NCBI GenBank assembly: GCA_017590115.1
Contig: JAGGNK010012003.1
Location: 2,681,041-2,745,040, forward strand
Direction of reading: 5' to 3'
Source of the DNA: Montifringilla adamsi
Lineage: Eukaryota; Chordata; Aves; Passeriformes; Passeridae
DNA: 64,000 nt
Positions 33,892-45,224 of this stretch are shown here, one piece after another. Numbering within the stretch: position 1 is the stretch's first letter; every line of letters begins with the position of its first letter. A program made the translations under genes and the position numbers. The notes below the pieces were generated by a model. That model was given only the letters and a program-made list of their open reading frames with translations, ran no database searches and was not told the origin of the DNA.

Positions 33892-33945
33892 ATTTTTTTT
33901 TTTTAATTTTTTTTCTTCTTCTTTTTTTTTTTTTTTTTTTTTTTT
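33892..33945 (+). repeat. T-rich tract
   Basis: Long interrupted poly-T (T12, AA, T8, CTTCTTC, T24). Slippage-prone; length uncertain. Confidence 0.9.
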
Positions 33946-34330
33946 ATTGCCCAGGCTGTTGTCTGGCTGGCTGCGATCAATGCTCTCCCTTTGTCTGACT
34001 TTGATATATCGGGAGGGATCTCAGATTTCTATTCCCAGCCTCTCTCTCTCCGTAGCTGATCCAGCTCCCCAGCAAGGCACAGGCAGGCAATAGATAAGGG
34101 ATAGCCTTTGATTGAATTTACTTAATTTATATGGCCGATGGGACACAGGAGGAATATTAAAATACAAATTAGCAGCTTTATATTTCCCAGGCATTGAAAT
34201 CTCCCCAGCAGATAATGAGCTGCTGGAAGCTTATCTGCCAAGGGTCTCTCCCCAGCCACACCTATTCCCTTTCTCCTGAGATCCTGGAATAAACAGTAGG
34301 AAAGTTGATAACTGGAGAGTTACAGTTTGA
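33946..34330. promoter_or_regulatory. Candidate conserved non-coding block
   Basis: Unique DNA with ATAAGGGATAGCCTTTGATTG (GATA- and TCF-like), ACTTAATTTATATGGCC, and CCCAGCAGATAATGAGCTGC. AT-rich and non-repetitive. Candidate by texture. Confidence 0.25.
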
Positions 34331-35186
34331 GTCCTTAAAATGACAATAACTCAGGCCAGCAGTTTTAAGCAGCTCTGACACTCTGGGGAAGCTGTCTCTG
34401 CCCACTCAGCTGGCCCAGTCTCCCCCGCACATACCAAAGTGGAAATGAAGCTCCATTATCCATAGGAGCATCCTCTGGCAATCCCAGCCACCAGTGGCCT
34501 TCCTCTAACTGGATAAGATCCTCATTTTTGGTGGGATATTTCATTCTGCTGGTCCCACAGATAAATCTGAGGTTTCTCTAGTGCTGTGGTCATCTTTGGA
34601 AGTCGTAGGTGTAAGGGTGGAGAAGCAGCAGAGGAAGAGGAGCAGTCATGGGGCAGTGGGATGGGACATGTTTTCCTGTGGAGCACAGTTAGAGATGCAG
34701 GGATGCCAGCAAGGAACCCCAGAGAAGCTCCTGCAATGTTACATTTTCTTCCAATGGAGATTGTTAATTGGATCTCAACAGCAGGTGAAGTGCTCAGCAG
34801 GAAATGCCTCCAGGTAAACTAAACCAACAAATAACCTCAGCCTGGAGGTCAAACTGACCCTGATGTTAAACTAAGTTTAAAAAAACCCTTCTCATCTGGG
34901 ATCTTTAACTCAAACAGAAGGGAAGAAACATTCTCTGATGGGATTCTCAGGAAGGAAGATGGATTTTGAAGCTGGGGCAATGAGCACCTGAATTCTGAGC
35001 ACGCAGAGCAGCTACTCCTGCTCCAGAGGCTCCTGGGACAATTCTCTGCATTTGGCAGAAGGGATCGGATACAGGAGAACTGATCCGCTGCACAGGAGAT
35101 CAGACGCAGCCGGGGTGCTAGGGGAGGGGAGGTGATATTCCCAAGCACTGGATGCCGGAGAGCACGCTGGGATCGGTGCTGGAGCA
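34331..35186. other. Unique stretch without a gene
   Basis: Nothing recognised. Confidence 0.45.
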
Positions 35187-35219
35187 GAGGAAGAGGAGGA
35201 GGAGGAGGAGGAAGAGTGG
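35187..35219 (+). repeat. (GGA)n purine tract
   Basis: GAGGAAGAGGAGGAGGAGGA continues with the same pattern. The complementary strand reads as a Ser/Leu-rich open frame (34849-35394), which is an artefact of the repeat. Confidence 0.9.
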
Positions 35220-36279
35220 GCTCGGCACATTCCCAGCACACGGAGCAGCACAGAGCTGCTGACCAACAAAAGAGATGTAAGTGCTGCTGACTGACCCTGT
35301 CCTCTCCCAGCACACAAATATGGCTCAGGCTCCTCCCTGGATGAGAACTGAGGAACAGTTCTGCAGGAATATTCTGTTTTCCTTGGTTTCTCACTGGAGA
35401 GATGAAAAGCTGGGATGTGATTGAGACAGAGATTTCCCTCGCCTTCCAGGCAGGAATTTACCTGCTTCCCATTGCCACCAAATCCATCCTGGGTGTTTCA
35501 GTGGAGACTTGATGTGGTTTCAGAGGGCACTGACACCTTTAATCCTGGTTTGTAGCAGAAGGATCTGGCTTTACCCAGTCCTGCTCGGTACAGGTGTGAC
35601 TTTCAATCAACCTCCCAACTTTGACGAGTACCAGTGCCACAAAATAGCTGGGTAACTCTTTCTCCATTAAAAAGCAGTCCGATCCTCTGACTTTTTTTCC
35701 CATTAGAAAGTAAAATGACCCAGGGAGTGACAAAATTATGCTGTCAAAAACAAGACAGTCACTTTGAAAATCAATAATCCCCTGAGGTGTTATTGTGAGT
35801 TAACAGCTCTCTCAGGCCCAAAGCACAGAGCTGGGATTAATGCTGTTCTTGCCACCTTCCCCACCAACATCCCTGCCACTGCTGCTCCTTGAGAAACTCT
35901 CTGACATGGAATTCCACTTAAAGCAGTGCAAAGGATGAATTTTTCAGTTCGGTGACCAAATGAAAAATTGTCGAGAGAGATGAGAAAAAGAGAGAAAAGA
36001 AATGTGCTACAGGCCATCCTACATGCTTTATGCAAGGAGAACCCAAAATACAATCTTTTTCGTTTGGCATGATTTGACAGTTACTGACTCCCACTCCTTT
36101 ATTTCCACCCTGCTCAGATCCCATTTCTCAGGTTCTTCTCGCTCCCACCAGTGCATGTGCTGTGCCTGCTGCAGAAAATCAGCTCTTCCTGCTCTCTAGA
36201 CTACATAAAACAGTGAGAGGACAAGAGGACACAGCCTCAAGTTGTACCAGGGGAAATTTAGATTGCATGGTAGGAAAAA
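35220..36279. other. Unique stretch without a gene
   Basis: Nothing recognised. Confidence 0.45.
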
Positions 36280-36455
36280 TGTCCTTGCTAAAAGGGTTGT
36301 CAAGCCCTGGTATGGCTGCCCCGGGCAGTGGTGGAATTGCCATCCCTGGAGGGATTGAACAGATGTGTGGGTGTGGCACTTGAGGATGTGGCTCAGTGCT
36401 GGGGGAATGGTTGGGCTCAGTGATCCTAAAGGTCTTGGATTCCATGATATGTTTG
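36280..36455 (+). mobile_element. CR1 LINE 3' end
   Basis: Contains GGTTGTCAAGCCCTGGTATG, GCCATCCCTGGAGGGATTGA, GTGGCACTTGAGGATGTGG and GTGATCCTAAAGGTCTTGG, ending near TTCCATGATATG. Diverged but clear CR1 3' sequence. 5'-truncated. Confidence 0.8.
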
Positions 36456-37609
36456 TCAAAAGCAGCGCTGGAGGAAAGGTGTTAACCTCAGAACAAATCA
36501 GGTTTCTGCAATGCTGGCAGAAGCTGTTGGAGCCTCTGCTTCATTTTCCCTTCTCTGTCTGCCCCTCAGACAAAATTATTGCACTCAGTGGGCTGAACCC
36601 AAACTAGGCCAGTCCATCCCACAGCTCTGAAAATGCCCTTCTCAGCAGGCTGGAGAATAAAACCCAGAAACAATTAACACCCAGCAAATAAAAAGAAGGA
36701 CAAAACATCTGGGAAAATTGGTGAACCTCCAGAGGTCTGGAGGTCCCCTACAGATGTGTCCCTGTATTTTTCAGCAGTTATGGAAACGCAACAGCTGGAG
36801 AGGGCAGGTTGGGAATGACACAGAACCAAGCTGCCTGGAATCCCCCTTGCATTTTTCCATGGCTCAAACCCCACCACACACAGCTGGTGTCACTGCAGGG
36901 GACTGCAGGTGTCTCAGGAGGTGACACTCAGCACTGGGAATATTAACCCCACTCCTGGGAATGGGCTTTTCCCTGCTGGGGACAGCAATGGGGTTTCTCC
37001 TGATGAGCCCTGAGCTAGGACAGAGAGGGCAGGACTGGCACAGGGCTCCTGTGTGGTTGTTTTTCATGTGCAGCACAAACCCAAGGTCCTGAGCAGCTGT
37101 TGCCAGTGAAGCTCCTGATTTTTACAGAGTCTGAGTGTCAGAGCTGCCATCCTGTCCAAATCCTGGGCTGGGATAATTAGCTGCTACCTAAATCCCTTGT
37201 CAGAGATGTATCAGACACGTTTTGCTCCAGGATATCCACACCAGCCCTCATCTTCCTGGCACAGGAAACACAGCAGGAAAATGAGCAAGGTAGAAAATGC
37301 AGAGGATTGTATTTCCTCAGTCACCACCAGGCAGCTGGGCAGACAAGCCCCAAAATTAATATTCCCTGCCCTTATCCACACCCCAGCCTGGTCTCAACAG
37401 GAAAATACCTAGGGATGAGAGATGGGGAGCCAAGGTTTCTGCACCAGCTGCATGGATCTGTGATACCACAGCATCCCAGACTGCAGGAAGGTCTGGGTGA
37501 AATTACACATTAGTCTCATTTTCATCCCTGTCTTGAGCAAAAAAAATTGTCCAAAAGGGTCTTTCCTCCTCCCCCTGTGACCAAGGCAACAACCAGAGAA
37601 CATCTCCTG
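36456..37609. other. Unique stretch without a gene
   Basis: Nothing recognised. Confidence 0.45.
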
Positions 37610-37735
37610 CCTTGGACTCCTTATTAGTTTAATTAGACGATTTTCTGCATGATTTATCCTGAACGCTGCAATTGCACAATCAAATCACAGATCAGTTGAC
37701 AACTTCATTTAAAAAATTAGTGTTTAGCAGCTTTG
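37610..37735. promoter_or_regulatory. Candidate conserved non-coding block
   Basis: TTATTAGTTTAATTAGACG, GCATGATTTATCC, GCAATTGCACAATCAAATC and TCATTTAAAAAATTAG motifs in a unique AT-rich island. Confidence 0.3.
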
Positions 37736-38146
37736 TGGGCTCTAAAAGCTCTGAGGACATCTGTCAGCAGTGACCCCTTCTGATAGTGACAAACAGTGCC
37801 AGGCTGTGTCCCCACCTCCTGTCCTGCCTGCAAGCTGGCATGCTGGAGAATCCCTGGGGAACAAAAAAAAAAACAAACCAGGCCTGGGATTTTTCTGGCA
37901 TCTGCCAAAGCTGCCTTGTGCTTGGCCTCCCCCTGAGATGTCAGTCCCCAACTGTGAGTGAGTGTCAGCGAGGGAGCAGATCCCACTGCCCCAGGGGCTC
38001 CGTGTTCCCCATGGATTTGCAGCCCCCTGCGCTGTTTGAATTGTGTGGGAGGTGGTGCCCACTGGGAAGCTGCCAGCTCTGCTCAGAGTGTCACTAAAAC
38101 CAGAGCCCCTGCACTCCCCTTTGGAGCTGTGCCCATCCCAGGACAC
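37736..38146. other. Unique stretch without a gene
   Basis: GC-rich. A12 run at about 37863. Nothing recognised. Confidence 0.45.
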
Positions 38147-38181
38147 AGGGATGGGGATGGAGGGAGGGAAGGAGGGAGGGG
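38147..38181 (+). other. G-quadruplex motif
   Basis: Six G-runs of three or four with loops of one to five bases (GGGATGGGG, GGGAGGG, GGGAGGGG). Fits the usual G3+N1-7 rule with spare runs. Confidence 0.8.
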
Positions 38182-38469
38182 TGGAAGAACCCGAAGCTGA
38201 GCACAGCAGCTCTCAGCGGTGGATTTCCCAAATCCCAGGCCTCCCGCAGGAGGTGTTGATCTGAGGGCAGGGTTTGGATCAGCTCAGCACAGCGAGTCTG
38301 GAGTTTCCTTGTGCTTGGCAGGCTGGCAGGAATCAGTCCCAGAACAGGGCAGGGCAGCAGTGCCCACTGATGGGGACACTGGTGCCAACAGAGCTGCCTG
38401 GGTAGATGCTGCAGGGATTGCTGGGAGAAGATGAGATTTATCCACTGTTTCCTGCAGGTTTGGGGAGGA

Positions 38470-39069
38470 GGAAACATCCTTTGCCTCCTGAGTAGGGAAT
38501 GCACAAACTGTGCCTCTGCTCTAATGAAACAGAATCCAGACCCAGCCTCTCCTCCTGGCTTTATCCTGTGGCTCTCCAGGGTGGAGGGTGTGAGGGGTGG
38601 ACATCTGATCCTTAAGGTGACTCGAAGACATGGGGATTCCTCTGAATTCTCCATGTTCAGGCTGAGGCAACAACACCCATCCTGAGGGAACCTGCATTTC
38701 CAAGGAGATTCCTCTGAATTCTCCATTTTCAGGCTGAGGCAGTGACACCCATCCTGAGGAAACCTGCCTTTCCAAGGGGACTGTCCAGCCCAGGTGACAC
38801 CACGATGACCACAAAGCATTTTTCCACTTAAGAAACAGAAGCCAGACCCAGCTTCTCCTCCTGGCTTCATCCTGTGGTTACCCAGAATCTCCAGGGTGGA
38901 AGGTGTGAGGGGTGGACATCTGATCCTTAAGGTGACTAAAAGCCTAGGGGATTCCTCTGAATCCTCCATGTTCAGGCTGAGGCAGTGACTCCCCTCCTGA
39001 GGGATCCTTTCCAAGGGGATTGTCCAGCCCAGGTGACACCACCATGACCACAAAGCATCCTTTGCCCTC
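38470..39069 (+). repeat. Nested tandem duplication (306-bp and 71-bp units)
   Basis: ACAGAA.CCAGACCCAGC occurs at 38529 and 38835 (306 bp apart). GGGTGGACATCTGATCCTTA appears in both units. GATTCCTCTGAAT.CTCC occurs at 38635, 38706 and 38950, so a 71-bp piece was duplicated again within the first unit. CATCCTTTGCC at both ends hints at part of a third unit. A 319-codon minus frame runs through it; its repeated peptide only mirrors the DNA repeat. Confidence 0.9.
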
Positions 39070-40279
39070 AGAGATCTCCAGAAATCCCACTGGCACCACG
39101 CAAGTCCAGACCTTGTGAGGGCACTCAGGAATCAGCCTCCATTGCACATCTTCAGCAGCCTGAGACAACTGATTATAATGAGCTGCACTAATTAGGCTGT
39201 TTTAATTCAAAGGCCAGCAGGCTAGGAGAGATGTGAACCAAGGGAACCTTTGGGAGGCAGCAGCTGGGATTTCCAGCCGGTGCAATTCCTCCAAGTTGCC
39301 CACTGGTGAGTCCTTTAGCAAATGTCTCCTGTCCCCCCTCTCTCCCCAGAATGAGAGCTTGGCCAGAAAGGGCAAGGAAGGACAGAGCCCCCATTCCTCC
39401 ATTCTCCAGCAGCCCCTCTGGGCCATGGAATGACAGCTGTTTCCAGTCAAATGAGCCTCCTCCTCTCGTTCCCTCTTCCGACTTTTGCTTGAGCTGTTAT
39501 TCAATTGCACAGATGAAAGAAACAACTCAGGAAGGAGCTAATTAGAGGGAGACAATGCAGCAGATGAACTGAGGTGGAACTGGGGAAGGAGGTGGTGGAT
39601 GGTAGAGAGGGAATGGAAATCCTGAGAGGAGCAGCAAATACATGGAGCCAGTCCAAAGGGACCATTAAAAAAAAGTCCTTAACTGTCAGGGGCACCTCCC
39701 AGAACTGCTAAAAACTGAAGGAACAGGGCAATTGCCACCCATCTCCTGGTTGTGCCAGCCTTTCTAGCCCTGGGAGCTCCAGGAGAAACTGCTGATGCCT
39801 TCTGGGCCTGAGTTCCCCCTTTTTTGTAAAAATCCAGGTCCATTCCTGGTTGTGTTCAGGAATGATCAGTGAAGGACTCAGAAACATCTTGAGATGTGCA
39901 GACCAAAGGGACTTCAGAAGAGCACATCAGACAGAAGAACACTTCAGCAGAACAAATCTCCTTGGAAGGTTGCTGTTTGGAGCCTCAGGAAGATGTGCAG
40001 GAGAACAGACAGCTGGGACAAGGATGAGGAGTCCAGGAGATCCTTTAGGAGACTTTTTGGCCAAACCACAGTGCATGGAACTCCGGTGATTGAATCCAGC
40101 ACTAACTTGGCTCTCTGGCACGTCTAGAAATCCAAATCTAGAATTCCCAGCTGGGGACAAGCAGGTACTGGCCTGTCACTCCAGCTCCCCTCTGGCACCA
40201 TCTCCTGTGTCCCATGCTTCTCTTTATTACCAAAATCCCCCGAAGACACCATTGATGATGGAAAACCGTCAGAGAGGCA
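39070..40279. other. Unique stretch without a gene
   Basis: Nothing recognised. A TAAT-containing patch (GATTATAATGAGCTGCACTAATTAGGC) lies at about 39171-39200. Confidence 0.45.
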
Positions 40280-40425
40280 ATTAGAAAGAAGTTAAAGTGA
40301 ATTACATATGCAGGGTTTATTTTCTGTTTTCTGCTAAGGCTGCTGCCAATTATTGTGCAATTAGGCTGCCTTCATTAGCAAATGAGATTAAAATTAACAT
40401 CGTTAATTACTTGTTCTGTTAAACA
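40280..40425. promoter_or_regulatory. Candidate conserved non-coding block
   Basis: GAATTACATATGCAGGG (octamer/POU-like), GCCAATTATTGTGCAATTAG, TCATTAGCAAATGAG and CATCGTTAATTACTTG in one unique island. Among the better enhancer-like textures in the window. Confidence 0.35.
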
Positions 40426-40964
40426 GGGGGAAGCAGGCATTTAAGGGGAAGATACAGGAAGGTTGTGCTTGGAGCAGATGGAGCAATGTTCTCCAGCACC
40501 GTTCCTTCAAGGGCTGCTTTGGGTTATTCCTGTGGGCTAATACAGAGATTAAATTCACACCACTCCTGCAAAGCCTTGCAGAAACATGGCACAGGTAGCT
40601 CAGAAAATCATCCTCACACAGTGCAAAAGAAAAGCTGATGGCCACATGGAGTAGCCATGGGATTTCTCCCACCTGAGACTGGAGGAAGCCTCTCACAGTT
40701 GCTGATCGGCACCAAGAATTTCTAATGGAGCTGGCACCACCAGGGATGGGGAAATGGAGCCAGAACAACTGCTGTTATTTATGGCAATGTTTTCTTGGCC
40801 TTTTTGGACATTTTGTGGACATGAAGAAGACTCTCCTGGGCTCACAGGCTGGGCAGGGAGGTCAAGGAGGAGCAGCAGAACTCCAAAGTGGTGGTGGTGG
40901 TGTCTTCACAACCCGACTCAGCTGAAAAACTGGGATGCTGCCTAAGTTCAAAGTGATGCCACTG
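40426..40964. other. Unique stretch without a gene
   Basis: Nothing recognised apart from a short (GTG)n run near 40890. Confidence 0.45.
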
Positions 40965-41745
40965 AGCTGTGAGGCCACACTTTGAGGTTCCTGGATCCCA
41001 GGACTGGAAGGACCTCAGGAAGTTGCCCAGCCCAGCCTGCTGTCCCCATACAGAGCTGGTGTGGCTGAACCATTTTCAGCTGTTTCTCTAGGCCGCTCTT
41101 GCAGGCCCTGCCCCTTCTGACACTTTGTGTCCAACATTTTGCTTTCTTTTCCATTGGGAAGGCTCCTCTAAGTGTTTAATTAGAACTGCAGTTGCCCAGT
41201 AATAGCTGACTGCTCCGTGGTCATGGAAAAGTGATTATTCCCATTCTGTTTGCATCAGCTTTTTTCATATTTCAGAACTGTTCCAGTCTTGCCTGAACTC
41301 CTCTTCTTTGGACTAAACCATCACAGTTTACTCAATTTTCCTTTTCAGCTCATGCCTGCCAATCTTCAGTCAGCCCTCCTTGCTCTGGACTCTCTTCCAA
41401 TGCTTTGTAACATTCTGGATGAGTAGTGCCCAAAACTGCATCCAGCACTCAGCTGAGCTCTCCATAGCACTGGGAAAAGCAGGAATTCTATTTTATATGT
41501 CCTGCTGGGGCTACTTCTGTCTACACTCTCCTGCTTGTCATTTTTTACAGCAACTTGGCATCTCTCATCTACTCCTTGATCAAAAAAAGAGCCCCAGACT
41601 TTCCTGCAGGATTGCCTTTCTGCATCCTGCATGAGAACCGTTCATCATGCCTGCCTAGATGGAAAGTCCTGTACTTATCTCTATTAAATTGCATCTAATT
41701 TCTTCCAAACCATTTCTCCAATTTGTCAAAATCATTTTGAAAGAA
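40965..41745 (-). mobile_element. Old CR1 LINE fragment, antisense (about 780 bp)
   Basis: Successive blocks match the antisense of an amniote CR1 3' portion in the expected order: GGAAGGACCTCAGGAAGTTG, CTCTGGACTCTCTTCCAATG, GTGCCCAAAACTGCATCCAG, GTCCTGTACTTATCTCTATT and TTCTCCAATTTGTCAAAATC. Strongly diverged, with no intact frame. Limits approximate. Confidence 0.8.
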
Positions 41746-42197
41746 ATAGACAGATGAAAAGGTCCCTTGGAAAACATGGAGGGCAGTGAGACAGCCCTGA
41801 GTTTCGTCCTGAGCCTTGCCAGGCTGATGTTTCCCTCGGATCTGTGTCTCTCTCACCTTGCTCTGCAACACCTGAAAGAAAAATGTGGCCCCTGTGAGGG
41901 GCATTGTCACAAGCTGAGCCTCTTCAAAGCATGCAGATGTGCAGATAATGTCCAAACCTTCAGGAAAGGCACTGCTGTGGCTGCAGAACCCCTGCTCGCT
42001 CAGGCTGCTCTCTCAGTCCATGCTGGAGTCTTGCAGGGCACTGCAACCTCACTCCCCAGCTCTAAGCAAACCCAAAGACTCCAAAAGTGGATCAAAGCCT
42101 TAGGAAATGGACTCAGCTGCACTCCTGACCCTCTGCAGGGGTTACTTGGCAGCCTGTGTGCTGCTCTTCTTGCTAATGGACTCCCTTTTCTCTGTAG
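41746..42197. other. Unique stretch with a 150-codon open frame
   Basis: A frame from 41767 to 42219 is open but shows no domain I recognise. It overlaps the end of the CR1 fragment by context. Treated as non-coding. Confidence 0.35.
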
Positions 42198-42674
42198 CCC
42201 AGGCAGCAGCTGGGGCTGAGAGCCTCTCTAGGTAAGGCTTAGACAAAGCAGGGTGAGTTTTTATTAGATCTGCTTTGGAGCATACAAACCTTTGCATTGA
42301 GAATAAGAGCATCAGGCTGCAAGTGAATGAAAGCTGAGGTCATTTATTGTCTGTCCCCTTTGCTTGCAGGTTCCTCTGCTCTAAAAATACCAGGTGCCCT
42401 TTTGGACAGGTCAGAACTTCCACAAAAAGGAGCAGCCTGCCTGGAACAGACTCCACTGATCCTGAGGGAGCATGTAGGGCTCAGCCTCTTCCCCGTTGTG
42501 TCTGGATCTCTGGCTGATCTCACAGGAGCCATTTCCCCTCTCTCTGAGCTTCCCACCTGCACACAAGGTGCAGCAGTTGTGAGCAGCAGCACTGGCAGCA
42601 GTGCCAGCAGCACCAGTGACAGCACAGCCCAAGTTTGGCACGCTTGGGCTGTGCCCCTTGCTGGGTGCATCTGA
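42198..42674 (+). other. Weak candidate spliced transcript (two possible exons)
   Basis: TTTTCTCTGTAG precedes 42198, and CTCTCTAG/GTAAGG follows at 42231. A strong acceptor (CCCCTTTGCTTGCAG) precedes 42370. Joining 42198-42231 to 42370 keeps one frame open to a TGA at 42672-42674. The conceptual peptide is Ser/Ala/Leu-rich with no known domain, and the 138-bp intron is short. Such chance arrangements are common in GC-moderate DNA. Confidence 0.12.
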
Positions 42675-42682
42675 ATGCACCC
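42557..42682. other. Cluster of four perfect inverted repeats
   Basis: CTGCAC-5-GTGCAG (42557-42573), CTGGCA-4-TGCCAG (42592-42607), GCACAGCCCAAG-9-CTTGGGCTGTGC (42622-42654) and GGGTGCAT-4-ATGCACCC (42663-42682). Centres are about 35-38 bp apart. The 12-bp stem is the strongest. No repeat family or RNA class recognised. Confidence 0.7.
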
Positions 42683-45077
42683 CATTTTTTGCTCTCCTGA
42701 CATCCCTGTGAAGCTGGGAGGAGAAATCATTCATCTCTCCAGCTGGAAGCCTCAGTCAGAAAGAGATTTAACAGTGTACCCATGGTTAGTCATGAGCAGG
42801 AGGCCACTTGGGGAACTAATACTATTTCTTACACAGGGGAGATTTTCAGTGTTGATGATCTGTAAAATGTTTGCCTTGAATTTCCTTTAGACCCAGCACA
42901 GAGCAGTATCTTATTCCAAAGCTGTGTTTAAGAATGGCCATGAACTTTATTAGGTGTGAGCCCTTCAGTGAGGAAAGCAATCGGATTGTGAGCAATGCAA
43001 TACCTCGTGCATAGCAAGCAGGCAGCTGGCTCTGAGGAGAGGTTCCTCGTGCAGACCTCATCAAAAAATGAAATGAGAAAAATAAGTAGACAGGACTAGG
43101 CAGGGAATTCTTCTGCCTTTGTGCCCCAGGGGGAGTATATCCAAATTAATAGGCCTTTTCCAGTGCTAATGGCTCAGTGAGGATGTGGGAGTCACAGGCC
43201 ACATCATCAGCTGGTGTAAATCAGTGTCTACCTGGAGAGAGAGCTGCAACATTTATTTACATTCCTCTTAGCCAGCCCACCAGGAGCACCAGGATAAGTC
43301 ACAACCAGCTCAGAGATCCCTGCATCCCACCTGGCTCCCTGTGGGAAGAGTGCACATGGACAGGGATGCTGTTCAAAAGCCACACAGTGTGGTAAAATCC
43401 TGACCAACACCAAATCATCCAGCACTGGCACTTCCATGCTCCACTTTCAGGCTCAGCAATTCCCTGGAGAAGAGTTGAAAGGAGACTGGCAGAGGGAAAA
43501 GAAGTGGTATGATGGGATCAGCAGGCTGGAAGGGACTGGGAGAAGGTGCAAAAAGACCCTGAGGTGTGCACAGGAGAGGGAGAGACAATGAGAGAGAACA
43601 AGTAATACAGAGTTTTCCTGTCAGACTCCTCTGTGAGGGCAAATTTATCTGACTCCTTCCTCTGGAAAATTCATTAGGCTTTTGTGCCTCCCTCCTCTCC
43701 CTGCTAACGTGCTCCAGCTTTGCCCAGGAACAAACCAGTAATTCATGTCCGTGCATTCTCCTCTCCCAACTCCTGTGAAACAACATGGAATCATCCCAGC
43801 CCAGCTCTGCTCCTGCTGATGGGCACCAGCATCCTGGGAGGATGCAAATATTCCTGCAGGAATCTGCAGACAAACAGCAGAAATCCTCTGGTGACCACTC
43901 AGCTTGGTGTGAGAGCTGATCCATGGACAAGCAGCTGCCCTGGGAATAAGGGGGAAGAGGCTCCAGGAGCAGGGTGTGTTCTTTACTCAGTTTAATTTAT
44001 CCATAACTTAGCCAAAGGAAATTGAAGTGGCCTGTTCCAGCATCCCTTAATTTGCCAATGAACTGGCTATGGAAGGAGATAAGAAATAAAGGCTGAAATC
44101 TTGAAAGAAGCCATTAGGCAAACACAGGAGCAAAGACCAGCTGAAATGCATGTTTGTGCACCGATAAGATTCTGAACGTTCCTTTCAGCACCTGACAGCC
44201 AGAGGTATCAACAAGGCAGACAGATTAAATTCCTATAGGCATTAATTAAAAGGATTCTGATGAGGAGAGAAATTAAGGCCCAAAGACTGAGCAGAAACAA
44301 CTGTTATTTTTTCCTCAGAGAATTTTTCGCTCCAAACAAGTGCTGGGGGGAGGTGAAAAAAAGTTTGTGTGAGATGCAGATGGGAGATGCAGAAACACAT
44401 CTCCAAATGGTAAGGACCACGAGCAAGCTGGAACAAAAACATTGGGATGGCTGGTGGGGGTGAAACAGTGATGACGAGAGACAAGAAGTGGACCACTGTG
44501 GGCAGCCTGCAAAAATGGGAAGGTGGAAAAGGCAGTGAAATCCCAAAGATTGCCGTGGTCAGTCTGAGATTCCCAAGACCAAAGAGAGTTGAGTAAAGCA
44601 TCACCTGTACCTACCTCCTGCGTGGGGAGAACTGCGGGAAGGGCACAAGCACAGAGGGGCTGCAGCTGAGACAGAGGAATGGGAACGAGCTGGGATCTCT
44701 CACAGCTCTGTGCGTGCAGAGCTGGGGAGAAAGGACAAAAACCTGTTCAGGAATCCTCATCTCCTGCTAAAATTGGCTGTGAGGGGTCTGTGTGAGCTTT
44801 GTGCATGGCTGACCAAGCAGGGCAGGTGTCCCACGGACCTGAAGACACCTCCAGTTCTCCCTGACTGCACATGCAGAGACCTGAGAGGAGGAACAACCTT
44901 GTGAACCAGACAGAGGTCAGGGACTGGCAGAGCCTGAGCAGACTCCTGGTTCCACCAGCAAGGGAGGGAGGATTTGGGGTGAGTTGTTTGCCTCAGCTTC
45001 CTGTCCTAATGAAATAAAAGTGCCCTTCTTCCCTTCACCCTAATCCTTCCCAGTCTCATTTTGCTCTTTGCCTGCAG
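42683..45077. other. Unique stretch without a gene
   Basis: AT-rich patches at 43990-44060 and 44215-44260 may be conserved. Nothing recognised as gene or element. Confidence 0.4.
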
Positions 45078-45224
45078 TGCCAGGAGCTCTCTGCACTCTG
45101 CATTGTAACAAACAGGACTTCCCACGCCTGAAAGATTTGTGGCTGCCAGATCTATCATTCCAGGAGCTGCAGTGGCACAGGAGGGTGGCAATTTTGCCTC
45201 TGCATCCCTATGACACTCGTGTGG
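45078..45224 (+). other. Weak candidate exon (147 bp)
   Basis: The acceptor TTTTGCTCTTTGCCTGCAG and donor GTGTGG/GTGAGT bracket 147 bases, exactly 49 codons, open in one frame. The peptide has balanced composition but no domain I recognise. No neighbouring exon could be linked to it. Confidence 0.12.

Noticed and set aside
38094..39053. 319-codon minus-strand open frame
   Set aside because: It lies largely on a nested DNA tandem duplication. The peptide repeats mirror the DNA repeats, with no domain, start context or splice evidence.
41767..42219. 150-codon open frame after the CR1 fragment
   Set aside because: Composition is not distinctive, no domain is visible, and a nearby strong donor site falls after its stop codon.
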